From: Castor canadensis
Lineage: Eukaryota > Chordata > Mammalia > Rodentia > Castoridae
Assembly (NCBI RefSeq): GCF_047511655.1
Contig: NC_133390.1
Coordinates: 128,517,583 to 128,581,582, forward strand
Reading direction: 5' to 3'
Length of the DNA: 64,000 nucleotides
Position numbers and translations under genes: made by a program. Of the stretch, positions 11,181-21,818 are shown piece by piece (the first letter of the stretch is position 1; every line of letters begins with the position of its first letter). A model generated the notes under the pieces. The model saw only the letters and a program-made list of their open reading frames with translations. It made no database searches and was not told the origin of the DNA.

Positions 11181-12514
11181 ACTTCAAGAATCATGAATTT
11201 TCCATTTTTGAGTGATATAAACTGATTTCTTTCTTTCTTGAGAACAGGCAGCCAAAACCCTGTCCTTTTTTATTTCATATTGTCTCTTTGAATTTTTTGT
11301 TTCAAGGAATTTTATCCTCTATTTAAAAGTAAAGAACAATGTATCTGAAATATTTACATTTATGTTGTTTTCAAGAGTAATTCTGTTCTGAATTGTAGTA
11401 CACCAGCTTTTTGTCCTGATAGCTTTTCTGCTTTTTGTTGGGATATGTATGCAATAGCACACATCCTGTCACTTCTAATGATGGCTCATGTTTTTAGAAA
11501 GGTTTATTTTTTCCTCCTTTTTTATTAGCATATATTAGCTGTACAAAGGGATTCCATTGTGATATTTCCATATATACGATGCATGCATAGCTAAAAGAAT
11601 TAATAGTGAAAACAAAATGCCCATTATATGCCTTAAGAAATGATCATTTTCAGAACTCTAGAAGTTCTTTACAATGGTTTTCCCCAATTTTCTGGATTCT
11701 GTGGTTATTATTTTCTGTACAGTTTTATACACATGGTATGTTCATAAACAACATGTTGCTTAGTATTGTCTGTTTTTGAACATTATGCATGTGGGGCCAT
11801 ATTAAATATATTTGCTTTCAAATAAATCATTTATCTCTCCATTCTACTATTAATGGACATTTTGAATGTTTCCAGTGGTGTTTTTTAAAACTGCAAACTA
11901 TGTTTCCATGAGCATTTTTGTATATCTATATTTGTAAGAATAATCTAGCTAGAGATTCTTTGGGTGTGCACCTGGGAGTAGAATTACTGGGTTCTAGGAT
12001 GTGCTATTTTCAACTTTCACTATAGAGGTTTTTTTTTCTGAAAAAATTGCACCAAATCGCAATCTGACCAGCAGTAGGTAAGAGAGCCTATTGTTAGACA
12101 TCTTTGTCAACACTTGGTATTGGCAGACTTGTCAAAAATCAACTGACCATAAACCTGTGTATTTCTGCATTCTAAATTGTGTGCTATTGAACTATGGATC
12201 TGTCTTTATGACAATTCATGCTCTATTGATTATTGTAGCTTTGTGGAAAAATTTGAAATTGGATCTAATGAGTCCTCACACTCTGCTGTTCTTTTTCACA
12301 GTCATTTTAATTGCTCTAAGTCCCTTGACTTTTACAATTAGTTTATTAATTTCTGCCAATAAACCATGTGGGACTTTAATTGGAGTTACATTGAACCTGT
12401 AGGTCAATTTTGAAAATATTTCATCTTAGCCAAATTAATATTCTGATCTATGAATATGACATGTCATTCCATTTATTTATGTCTTTTTCAATGTCTTTAA
12501 AAATATTTTTTTAT

Positions 12515-12726
12515 CTGCGCACCTGTGGCTCACACCTGCAACTCTAGCTATTTGGGAGGCTGAGATTGGGAGGAATGCAATCCAAGGACAGCTTGGGCAA
12601 AAAGGTCACAAGAGTCCAGATCCCAAATAACCAGAGCAAAATGGACTGGAGATGTGGCTCAAGTGGTAGAATGACTACTTTGCAAGTGCTAAGTCCTGAG
12701 TTCAAACTCCAGTCCCACTAAAAAAA
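12515..12726 (+). repeat. composite B1/ID SINE
   Basis: A B1-like half ('cacctgtggctcacacctgc', 'ctatttgggaggctgagatt') is followed by an ID-like half ('ggactggagatgtggctcaa', 'ctgagttcaaactccagtcc') ending in six or so A residues. It sits inside an older minus-strand L1, so it is the younger insertion. Confidence 0.9.
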
Positions 12727-13188
12727 CTTTTTATTTTTCAGAGTAGGTTTTATAACCTTTTATTAAATTTATTAAGTATTTTAATGCTTAATGTTTTTGT
12801 AAATAGAATTGTTTTTTGTTTCATTTTTGGGACTGCACATTATTCATTGTAAGTGTACAGAGATATAATTTATTTATTATTGATCTTGTATCCTGCCTAT
12901 TAGCTGCATATTTTCATTGCTTCTAATATTTTTTTAGTTATTTTAGATTTTCTACATATAAGATTATGTCATCCACAATTAGAGGTAATTTTGATTCTTC
13001 CTTTCTAACATGGATGCCTCTTATTCAATTTTCTTTTCTTGTTTCACTGGCTAGGACCTCAAGTACTATATTAGATAGATGTGGTAACAGTAGATATTCT
13101 TATCTTGTTCCTGTTCTTAAAGTTTAAAGTTTTCAATCTTTCACCACTAAATATGATATAAATTGTGGATTTTTCATAGATGTCTTTT

Positions 13189-13272
13189 TTTTTTTGGTGT
13201 CACTGGGCTTTGAACTCAGGGCCTCACAATTGCTAGGCAGGCACTCTTACTGCTTGAGACACTCCACCAGCC
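13189..13272 (-). repeat. ID-like SINE monomer with TSD
   Basis: Only the tRNA/ID-like unit is present: T-tail, 'gctttgaactcagggcctca', 'caattgctaggcaggcactc', 'cttgagacactccaccagcc'. The flanks 'catagatgtctttt' (13175-13188) and 'catagaagtctttt' (13273-13286) form a 14-bp target-site duplication with one mismatch. This shows a complete short insertion into the older L1. Confidence 0.88.
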
Positions 13273-14714
13273 CATAGAAGTCTTTTATTAGGTTGAGAAA
13301 GTTTTCTTCTATTTGTAGTTTGAGTACTTTTAATATGAAGGAGTGTTGGATATGTCAAAAGCTCTTTCTGCATCTATTGAAGTGGTCATATTTTTAAAAT
13401 TCAATGATATGTATTATATTATTTTCATATATTAATCTAAACTTCTTAGGATGAATTCCACTTTGCCATGGTGTTGTATAATATATAATGGATTGAATTC
13501 AGTTTGTAACATTTTGTTGAGAGTATTTTATCTATGTTCAAAAGATATATCTGTCTGTAGTTTTCTGATCTTGTGATGTCTGTGGTTTTCATGAAGGGGA
13601 AATATTCTCTTTGTCCTTCAATTACAGTGTTTTTGATTTACTACAATGTATCTTACTTAGAGTTAATTGAGCTTCTTATATATGTAGATTAATGTTTTTC
13701 ATTAAATGTAGGACATTTTCAATTGTTATTTTTTCAAATATGTTCCATCTAATTTGCTTGTCCTTTTCCTTCTGAGATTCCTATTCATATATTGGCACAC
13801 TTGATGATATCCCTTGGGTCTTGGAGATTCTGTCCATTCTTCCTTACCTTTTTTCATTTTGTTTTTTATATTAGAAGATCTCAATCATCCATTTTAAAAT
13901 TTTCTTTCTTCTGCTAGTTGTTGAGACTAGCTGTGTTGAGACTTTCTAGTGAATTTTTCATTTTATTTATGATACTTTTCAACTCTAGAACCTGACTTGA
14001 TTTTTTTGTAACACTCCCTGTCTCTTTCTTGGAATTATCTGTTTAGTTAGACATCATTCTTACCCTCTGCTTTAATTCTTAGATATGTTATTCTTTAGTC
14101 CTTTGAACATACAATGGTGCATTGAAAGTCTTTTCCTCTTAAGTTTTTTTCTTATGTAGGGATACATATTCTTGTTTCATTGCACGTCTCATAAATTTTT
14201 GTCAAAACAGGACATTTTAGATAACATATTATAATAATTCTGGATATGTATTCCCTTAGCCCTCTTGGTGCTTCTTCTTGCTTGTTTGTTTATTTCTATA
14301 GCCATGTGGATGGACTGTTTTAGCATAGTCTACATTTCCAGTGTGGTGCCTCATCTAATTTAGTAAGGAGTTTGAATAAAGATCTCTCTTTTATTACTCA
14401 TAACAGTAAGGAGAAGAATGGGGTTGCATTTCCTAAATTAAAATGCCTTTCATGAAGTAGAATGTCTTCATATAAGAGGTTAGATATTCTCATGATGCAG
14501 AAGAATGAGAAGAGGGTCTTTAGTGAGATCTTTGGACAAACACTCACCAAGTCATGATTATACTTCATTTAGTGAATAAATGTGTAGGCATCTTCATGGA
14601 ATTCTTTCACATTGAATTTCTATGATAAATACCTTGCTCTCTAATAAACTACTTATGAAATCTTTGCAGATGTCACCCTTCTAAGATCGCAATTTTGAAC
14701 TGGGAAAGAAGTTT

Positions 14715-14930
14715 TCCTCCAGGGAACATTTAACAATGTTTGGTGATGTTTTTGATTTTGAAGAAGGTGCTACCAGTTATCTAGTTCCCTGTAGAAGTCA
14801 GGGAAGCTGCAAAATAACTATAATAAAAAAGGCCAGCTCTCCCCAGCAGTAAACAAAAACAAAAAAAACCAAATAAATAAACAAATGTAAAATGTCAGTA
14901 GTGCCCAGGTTGAGAAATCTTACTTTAAGA
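14715..14930 (+). mobile_element. MER5A-like hAT-Charlie remnant
   Basis: The landmarks are those of the small non-autonomous hAT element MER5A: 'gggaacatttaacaatgttt' then 'ggtgatgtttttg', 'aaggtgctacc', and at the far end 'aaaatgtcagtagtgcccag' then 'gttgagaaatc'. A CAAA-rich tract interrupts it at about 14855-14885. It encodes no transposase. Confidence 0.65.
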
Positions 14931-14943
14931 TATAGAAGTTATA

Positions 14944-15243
14944 TTAGTCTGTTTGGGCATAGACTGGGAGATTATAAACAACAGAAATGTTGTTTATAAT
15001 CCAACAAGATCAAGGTGCCAGAACACATTGTGTCTGATGAGGGCCTACTTTCTGGATCATAGATAGTTCATTCTTAAATGGTGGAAGAGAAGAATTGGCT
15101 CTTTTGCTGCTGTTCTTAAGAGTACTAATCCTGTTTACCAGGGCTTTTTCCTCTTGACATGACCATTTTCCTAATCATCCATATCCTGACACCTTCACAT
15201 TGTGAGTGTATTCTGGAGCAACACAAACATTCAGATCATAGCA
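14944..15243 (-). mobile_element. MLT1-type LTR remnant
   Basis: Reverse-complement MLT1 (MaLR) landmarks occur in order: 'catagactgggagattataa', 'atcaaggtgccagaacac', 'tgatgagggcctactttctg' followed by 'gatcatagatagt', 'agagtactaatcctgttta', and 'acacaaacattcagatcata'. It is a solitary LTR with no internal coding region. It contains a 13-bp-arm palindrome at 14970-15001. Confidence 0.75.
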
Positions 15244-16389
15244 CAGACCAGTAAAGAGCAGTTAATCTTCCCTAGATTGTGAAGGCAACGATGAGTGTGA
15301 GATGGCGAGGTTTGGCTAGATGGAGAAGCAATAAAGACTCTATGGAAGTTTCAACATCTGACTTCACTTAGACTCACTCTTAAAGGAAAGGTAAATAACA
15401 CTCATTCAAGCCACGTTTCTTGGTTCCAAATGCAGTGATTTCCACAGTCCCACTATGTTTACTTAGCAGGTGTCCTGCACAATTTCATAAAACATTTCTT
15501 TTGCAGAGAATATTTTTTTAGAAAATAACTCAAACTGAAGTTTAAAAACAAGCCAGTTTGTCAGTGACAAACAGTTTTGAAGATGAGGTTTTCAGTGAAG
15601 GTGCAGAAAGGTTAAAGTACTAAATCTCAACTTTATATGGTTCTTGAAAAAGAATTAGCCTTTGAGAAAATGATGCAAATGTTTGAATATTTATAAAAAG
15701 TCTCAAGCATTACTTATTTCAGTAAGTTGGTGGAAAATTGCTCTTTATATTAGAATAAATGTTGGTCCATGATATGACACTATAAGAAAACTTAGATTTG
15801 TACAATACTGGGATATTATTTTATTGAAATGACTTAGTAAAAGACTTAGGGCTTCAAGTATACAATCCAATGTTATTTACTTATTTTGATATTTTCCTTA
15901 TGATCCACATTGATATCTTAGTTTTTGTGTTAAAAATAATCAAGAAGGTAAGTAGCAAAATTCTTCTTCAATTGCTATTTCCACATTCCCAATTCCTTAT
16001 CATTTTCCCCCAAAATACTATTATTAGTTTTTGTCAGCCTCTTCCAGAATATCAGTATGCATGTGCAAGCTCAGAAAACCATGCTCTGCCATTTTACATG
16101 TAGAGGTGCACTCTCTGTTCTTTATCTTATTTTCTCATCTAGCAATATGGGAAGTGTTCTAGATATCTAACTGTTAGGATAAGCTATAATCTCCTTAACT
16201 CATCACCTTTGCAGGAGTAGGTGACAAACCCTTGTCATTAACCTTGTACTTATTTCATTTCAAACACTGTACAACTATATCTGTGAGATTATTTTTGAGA
16301 CAAGGGGAACATGAAGGATATTATATATGTAAGATATATTTATTAACATTGTTTTATAAAGGGATTGCATCCACCAGTGATGTATATTA
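15244..16389. other. unique DNA, nothing recognised
   Basis: AT-rich sequence without a recognised gene or repeat. The longest frame (about 77 codons at 15870) has no recognisable similarity. Confidence 0.5.
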
Positions 16390-17860
16390 ACATTTGGATT
16401 TTTGTCAGGTAGATATTATAAAGGTCTCATATTTGGAGGCTTGGAATTATTTATATTTCCATTTTGTGAATTTCCTGTTCATATTGTTTGCTCATTTTTC
16501 TATTGGGCTGGAACATTTTCCATGTTTATTTCTAGGAGATCATATGCTATGATATCTAGGATATCCATATGCTGGGTATTTCATATTCATGAAGTAAGTT
16601 GCATAGATTTTCCTTAGGCTTTCAGTTCTTTTTTGACTCATCAAATGGATTTTGCCACCTACAATTTAAATTTTTATGGCCAAATTTATTAATCTGGTTT
16701 TGAATTTTGAATATAGAAAGGTTTTCCTCTTGCCAAAATTATAAAGGATTTCTCCTCTGTTTTATCTTATCAGTTTTCTGATCTTATCTACTTTTACCTT
16801 AACTTTATCAAAGATTGATTAACAAATAAAAGTTATATATATATCTAAGGTGTTTTCCTTTTCTTGTTTAGATGTCTGTTTCATTTGGGATTTAACCAGT
16901 GTGGTGTGGATATGGAAACAACTTCACTTTTTTCCCTCTGAATGAGGAAGCAGGCAGGACTGGATTCTTTGTTAAAAGGTAGCTCTTTGACAACTTTTTA
17001 AAATTTCTCCAGTGGAAAATCTCCTATTTTTCCTGGGATAGGTTTTGGTTAATATATGTATTTTCCTAGAAAATTATGTATTTTACTTAGATTTTCTATA
17101 GAAATTTGTAAAGTTTTCTCTTATGATTCTTTAATTATTTTTTCTATGCATTTTATTTTTTTTACTTTTTGAATTTGTATTTCCTTCAAAAAATGTATTG
17201 TTCTCCTACCTTTCCCTACAATAAAAAGCTATGTTTTGTTTCATTGTTTCAGCTTTCCTAGTTTCTAGTTCATGAATTTCTGTTAATATTCATTTGTTTC
17301 TTTCCATTGATTTATTTTGCTGCTCTAATTTTGGGAATGGTCTGTATAATGAATTCTTTTCTTCTTAATTGGGTGAGTGGTTAAAGTTACAAATTACTTG
17401 CTAAAACAGTTTTAGTGGATTTTCATAGCCCTGATGAGTAGATATTTTCTTTCTAGAAATTTCAGTTGAGTTCCTTTTAGATCCAAGAGCTGCTTAAGAG
17501 AAAAATGTCTTAAGATTTAGAGAGGAAAGCACCCTTTCTTCTTCTCCCTTTGCTTTATTCTATTGTGACTGGAAAAAATGGTTCCATTTTTGCTTCTTTT
17601 TCTTTCAGTTTTTGAGACAGGTCTTGCTATGCAGCCCAGACAGATCTTGACATTGCTGTGTAGCCCAGGTTGCTCTACTTTTACTTCTCAGAAACCACTG
17701 AGGTTAATTTTCATGAATAGTCCATGGAAACTGAATATTCAGGGCACTGAATTTGATATCTATCTATGAGGACCACATTATTTGAGTTGTTATTTGGGTT
17801 TTTTATATCCATGCTCATTTTTTCCCCTTCTGTGTACCTGATGTGAAGGTAGAAAGAATG
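16390..17860 (-). mobile_element. ancient L1 remnant (minus strand)
   Basis: Degraded minus-strand L1: 3'-side sequence at 16460-16520 ('gtgaatttcctgttcatatt', 'tttttctattgggctgg') leads into ORF2-like stretches at 16600-17520 ('tttctttccattgatttatt', 'gatccaagagctgcttaaga'). No open frame survives. A B1 fragment lies at about 17605-17690. Confidence 0.6.
17605..17690 (-). repeat. B1 SINE fragment
   Basis: Minus-strand B1 sequence: 'tttttgagacaggtcttgct' and 'atgcagccca', then a duplicated 'tgtgtagcccaggttgctc'. Confidence 0.65.
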
Positions 17861-17961
17861 GCTCATTTTCTCTTACTAAGGCAACTTTGTTATTTTCATA
17901 GCTTGTGAGATTTATTCTTTATGAATATTGCTGCTAAGTTATTTGGTGCATAGTTTTTTGC

Positions 17962-18148
17962 TTTTTTTTTTTGCATTGCTGGGGTTTGAACTCAGGGCCT
18001 ACACCTTGAGCCACTCTACCAGCCCTTATTGTGATGGATTTTTTCAAAATAGGGTCTCATGAACTATTTGCCTGAGACTGGCTTCAAACTGTGATCCTCC
18101 TGATTTCTGCCTCCTGAGTAGCTAGGATTACAGGTGTGAGCTATTGTC
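17962..18148 (-). repeat. composite B1/ID SINE
   Basis: T-tail, a shortened ID-like half ('ctggggtttgaactcagggc', 'cttgagccactctaccagcc'), then a B1-like half ('agggtctcatgaactatttg', 'gcctcctgagtagctaggat', 'tacaggtgtgagc'). Confidence 0.9.
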
Positions 18149-18229
18149 ATTTGTATTGCATTGATGTTTACAACTCAGAAATCTTCAATTTCATTTCTTG
18201 AGATGGCATCTCATTTTTGCTTTTATTTA

Positions 18230-18780
18230 TTTATTTTTTATTAACATATTATTGCTGTACTGGGGTACATTGTGACATTTACAAAAGTTCTTACTGTGTA
18301 TCATAGTTGAATTCACCCCCTCTAACATTCTCTTTTATCCTCACTACCCCCATTTTGGAATAGTTTTACCATGTCTCATTTTTCCATTTTCCTACACGAG
18401 TTCACAATATTTCCACCATATTCACCCTCCTACCCTCTTCCTTGTATCCTCCGCTCTCCTATTGGTACCAAGTCCTCAGACAGGACCTGTTTTACCTTCC
18501 TGTTCTCTGTTTTTGTAAAAAGTCTTCTTTGTTTATTTAAGATAGCTATATTGGGAGTTTCATTGTGACATTTGGTTCACTCTCTCTATTTTTCTCCTTT
18601 CTACCTTAGTCCCCTTCTTATGGTGATTTCAATAGGTTTAAAAATTCTATATTCTTCTTGTACAGAAAGTACATCAACCACATTCACCTTCTTAACTTCC
18701 TTTACTCTTTCACTCCTGTTAATGACTTCTAAGTGTAACATGTTTTTCATAGTATTGCTTGTATTTGTATTTTGTCTAAC
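18230..18780 (-). mobile_element. older L1 3' end (minus strand)
   Basis: It starts with a T-rich tail and 'ttattaacatattattgctg', then 'tactggggtacattgtgac', a diverged form of the 3'-end motif at 30260. It continues through 3'-UTR-like pyrimidine-rich sequence. Immediately to the right the L1 sequence switches to the plus strand. This is the signature expected of 5' inversion during insertion (see findings). Confidence 0.6.
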
Positions 18781-18965
18781 TAAAAATAAAACTGCTGTAT
18801 GAACCAGCAATACAACTCCTAGGGTTATACCCAGAGGAATGTAAGTCAGGATACCACAGAGACACCTGCACATTCATGTTTATTGCAACATTACTCACAA
18901 TAGCAAAGGTATAGAAACACCCCAGATGCCCTACAACTGATGAATGGATCATGAAAATGTGGCAC
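18781..18965 (+). mobile_element. older L1 ORF2 fragment, left half
   Basis: Plus-strand ORF2 C-terminal sequence: 'aaaactgctgtatgaaccag', 'gggttatacccagagg', 'acctgcacattcatgtttat', and 'tgatgaatggatcatgaaaa'. The same reading continues after 26151 ('atatatacaatggag'), so the two halves were contiguous before the younger L1 inserted. Confidence 0.85.
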
Positions 18966-19523
18966 GAGAGATTCCAAGATGGCGGCTAGAGGTAGGAAGC
19001 AGAAAGCGACCCTCCTATAGTGAAATCTTGGAGAGATGCTGGAGACACACTTTGCAGGCATAATCACTGAGAAAAGGCATAACTTTGACCCCTCCACATC
19101 TCCAGCCGGCACAGAGAATCTCCACCTCACGTTAAACAGAGAAACGAGGAGGGCCCCCAGGCCGCGAGTGGCCCAGACAGCTTGGGAAGACGCGGACCAA
19201 GTGAGCTTCACGGTACCGTGGTACCCCCACAGACAAGCCTGGGCCAGAGCAGCATAGCCCCCTGGACAGACTGACCTCCACCCGGGAAAAAAAGAGAAAC
19301 TGAGTACTAAGCAATAAGAACAGTTAAGACACGCTGGAAAGAGGGTGGGGTGCCCTGAGCGCTGAAGATTGGGGGAAGGGAATCCTTCCCGGGACTGTAA
19401 ATAAACAAGCCGGCCTGGCCAGAGAGCCTCTGGCGGGAGCGGGGCGCGCACCCAGCAACCAGGAGCAGGAAAGCTTGTGAGAGGAGGGAAGACCCACTTC
19501 CCACGTGAACTGTAAACAAACAT
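18891..19523 (-). CDS. antisense ORF in L1 5' UTR (ORF0-like?)
   Basis: A 210-codon frame starts at an ATG with a favourable context (gccgccATGt, purine at -3) and runs antisense through the L1 5' UTR. It passes the element's 5' edge and ends in the flanking older L1. The frame stays open upstream to 19682, but only with a GTG at the far end. The encoded sequence is rich in Ser, Leu, Pro, Cys and Trp, with no domain I recognise. Primate L1s have a short antisense ORF0 in the same place, and open antisense frames are also seen in copies 2 and 3. Expression is unproven. A high-GC, repeat-built region can stay open by chance, so this is a hypothesis rather than a gene call. Confidence 0.25.
   Translation of the reverse strand: MFVYSSRGKWVFPPLTSFPAPGCWVRAPLPPEALWPGRLVYLQSREGFPSPNLQRSGHPTLFPACLNCSYCLVLSFSFFPGWRSVCPGGYAALAQACLWGYHGTVKLTWSASSQAVWATRGLGALLVSLFNVRWRFSVPAGDVEGSKLCLFSVIMPAKCVSSISPRFHYRRVAFCFLPLAAILESLVPHFHDPFISCRASGVFLYLCYCE
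18953..18965. repeat. target-site duplication, left (copy 1)
   Basis: 'gaaaatgtggcac' matches 'gaatatatggcac' at 26139-26151 in 11 of 13 positions. It marks the 5' edge of L1 copy 1. The two mismatches indicate a moderately old insertion. Confidence 0.85.
18974..18986 (+). promoter_or_regulatory. YY1-type site at L1 5' end
   Basis: 'ccaagatggcggc' lies 9 bp inside the element. In human L1 a YY1 motif of the same core, near the 5' end, positions the transcription start. Copies 2 and 3 keep it as 'ccaagatggtggc' (45131-45143, minus) and 'ccaagatggtgac' (54967-54979, minus). Confidence 0.75.
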
Positions 19524-19760
19524 GGCGGCCGGCAGGAGCAGCAGCACCGCCCAGTAAGCAGGAGCAGGAAAGCTTGTGAAAGTGGCGGTGGGAGGAAAAC
19601 GGCACAGGAGAGGGGGGAAGACCCACCTCCCACATGAACTGTAAATAAACACGCAGGCCTGACAACGTGGGGGCAGTGTCACCTTTCCCAGTGCTTAGAA
19701 AGGGGAAAGCTTGTAGCAGAGGCTCCCACACAGGAGAACTCTGAACAAACAAAGCCTGTG
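19394..19760 (+). repeat. monomer-like repeats in L1 5' UTR
   Basis: Blocks containing 'actgtaaataaac', 'actgtaaacaaac', 'actgtaaataaac' and 'ctgaacaaac' are each preceded by 'gggaagacccac'-type or related sequence and followed by GC-rich 'ggcc' or 'aggcct' stretches. The blocks starting at 19479 and 19606 are most alike ('gaggagggaagacccacttc' versus 'gaggggggaagacccacctc'). Confidence 0.75.
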
Positions 19761-19995
19761 GGACCAGGTGAGTGCTAAGTTCACCCCAGAGATCTGCATA
19801 AATAACGCCGCCAGCTACAGGCTGAGAGCAGCAGGCAGGCAAGCCACAGTTGCAGATACCACTCTCAGAACTGTCTCCAGACTCTTTTTTTTTCTTTTTC
19901 TCCCTACCTTTGATGAGAGAACAACCAAATTACACCTGCAAGCCAAAAAACTTACTGAAACTGTATTGCATTTGAACTTGGGACACTTGGTGGGG

Positions 19996-19998
<3 letters not shown>

Positions 19999-20041
<43 letters not shown>
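19999..20041. repeat. (TG)n microsatellite inside L1
   Basis: About 21 TG units. The same position in copy 2 (minus strand, about 44270-44300) is only a GT/AC-rich run with T-stretches, so the dinucleotide tract probably grew within this L1 copy. Confidence 0.95.
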
Positions 20042-20047
<6 letters not shown>

Positions 20048-20564
20048 AGTTTTGCTCTATTTTATGCGTCCCCTTTGATGAGACAACCACAGAACAACAT
20101 CTGAGGCACCATCTCCAGGACTGGAGACTGAGATGGACACCCAAATTATTAAGACTGAAACTGCATTGCATATAAACTTGCAGGTTTTTTTGTTTTTGTT
20201 TTTTTTTTAATTTTCTATTTTCCATTTTATTTTAGTTCATTTTCATATATAGATATTTCTTTCATTTACTTATTTTTTATTTTTTTATCTTTGATTTTCA
20301 ATCCTCTCTCTGTCTCTCTAATGTCTGTTCAGCTTACTGTCGATTAGTACACTAACACTCCCTGTTTATACCTTTGAAACTTTCTTATCTGAAACCTTGT
20401 TCTGCTTTCTCCCTCTTGTCTGTGTATTTGTTTTCCCCTTTTCTTTAACTTCTTGCTTTCCATCTCAGCTCACCCTTCCATTCTAAATATTACCATTGTT
20501 ATTATTACAAGCTAGAAAATACTCAATTGCACACAGTACAGGGACAGTAACAACACCAAAGACA

Positions 20565-21768
20565 ATGACGGGAAGACAGAAAAAACAGGGAAACCAGTTT
20601 CCCCACAGCAAAAAATTAGTACAGGAACCAGAGGGGAATGAAGACAACAGAAACTCAGAGCCAGACTCCAACAAAATGAATATAAACTATGCCAAAGGAC
20701 ACAATGAAGCCCACAAGAATAATTTAAAAGAAGACATACTACAAGTACTCAATGAGAATTTTATAGAGATGATACTGGATAGGGTCAACCAAAATGTACA
20801 GGAGACACTCAAGAGATTCCAAGGCAACAAAAATAGAGAATTTGAAAAAGCAAAAGAAGAAATAAAGGAAACCATAGAAGCACTGTATAAACACCAAAGT
20901 GAAAGAGAGAACACAGTGAATAAATGGATAAATGAACTCAGGACCAAAATAGACAACATTAAAGAGGAAAACTGCCAGGATATGGAAAAACCTCAGAAAA
21001 AAGAATGACACAGAACTGCAAAACAAAACGGAAGGCCAATCCAGCAGAGAAGAACAAACAGAAGACAGAATCTCAGAACTTGAAGATGAAATGGTAATTA
21101 AAGGAAAAACTGAAGAACTATTAATTAAACAACTCAAGACCTGTGAAAAGAAAATGCAAGAACTCACTGACTCCATCAAAAGACCAAACTTGAGAATCAT
21201 GGGCATCGAAGAAGGAGAAGAGGTGCAAGCGAAGGGAATGCGTAATATATTCATCAAAATAATAACAGAAAATTTGCCAAATCTAGAGAAAGATATTCCC
21301 ATACAGATGCAAGAGGCCTCCAGGACACCAAACAGACCAGATCAAAATAGAACTACTCCACGACATAGCATCATTAAAACAACAAGTTCAGAAACTAAGG
21401 AAAGAATATTGAAGGCTGTAAGAGAGAAAAAACAAGTAACATACAAAGGTAAACCCATCAAAATCACAGCAGACTTCCCAACAGAAACATTAAAAGCAAG
21501 AAGAGCATGGGGTGAGATCTTCCGGGCATTGAATGAAAATAACTTCAACCCCAGGATACTCTACCCAGCAAAGCTATCATTCAAAATAGATGGAGCAATA
21601 AAAGTCTTCCATGATAAGCAGAAACTAAAACAATATGTGACCACAAAGCCACCACTAGAAAAGATTCTGCAAGGGATTCTGCACACAGAAAGTGATACGC
21701 AACTTAACCATGAAAAGGCAGGCAGTACCAAACCACAGGAAAAGAAAAAGCAAGACAGTAGAGAGTAA
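20565..21768 (+). pseudogene. L1 ORF1 (copy 1), frameshifted
   Basis: ORF1p is a trimeric nucleic-acid-binding chaperone that coats L1 RNA. The start chosen is the ATG opening M-T-G-R-Q-K-K-Q, which aligns with the ATG of copies 2 and 3. The open frame upstream has only a TTG start. The order is a basic N-terminus, a long Glu/Lys-rich coiled coil (roughly residues 60-205), an RRM-like domain beginning near N-L-R-I-M-G-I-E-E, and a C-terminal domain with R-R-A-W-G-E-I-F and Y-P-A-K-L-S-F. Relative to copy 2, one extra A in the run at about 20985-20990 shifts the frame. The N-terminal frame ends at 21008 and the C-terminal part is open in the next frame, from 21091 if one looks for a start. The expected protein is about 400 residues, longer than human ORF1p (338). 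Confidence 0.93.
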
Positions 21769-21818
21769 CCTCAACTTAGGTACACACAATCAAACCTTCA
21801 AACAACTAAGACAACTAA

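Larger units (their letters stand above)
11515..14230 (-). mobile_element. ancient L1 remnant (minus strand)
   Basis: The left edge is an L1 3'-end motif ('ttttattagcatatattagc'). The segment then runs backwards through degraded ORF2: the C-terminal part near 11950-12070 ('gggagtagaattactgggtt', 'gaccagcagta') and RT-region sequence at 12740-13620 ('cttgtatcctgcc', 'atgtcatccacaatta', 'tttctgcatctattgaagtg'). Beyond about 13620 the sequence resembles ORF1-side or HAL1-type L1 sequence. Frames are fully broken. Two SINEs have inserted (12515, 13189). Exact boundaries and subfamily are uncertain, and it may be more than one fragment. Confidence 0.7.
18966..20564 (+). promoter_or_regulatory. L1 5' UTR / internal promoter, copy 1
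   Basis: The 5' UTR is CpG-rich compared with the AT-rich surroundings and starts with a YY1-type site. From 19394 to about 19760 it contains four related blocks, each with a variant of 'actgtaaataaac', at 19394, 19509, 19638 and about 19740. The spacing of 100-130 bp suggests degenerate promoter monomers. A second direct repeat lies at 19954-19980 and 20154-20180. A (TG)n tract sits at 19999-20041. Pyrimidine-rich sequence leads up to ORF1. Mammalian L1 5' UTRs drive sense and often antisense transcription. Activity of this one is inferred. Confidence 0.85.

Noticed and set aside
12091..12402. 103-codon plus-strand frame
   Set aside because: It is the opposite strand of degraded ancient L1 ORF2 and has no independent support.
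19524..19682. Upstream part of the 263-codon antisense frame as part of a protein
   Set aside because: It begins at GTG rather than ATG. Only the part from the ATG at 19523 is worth considering.
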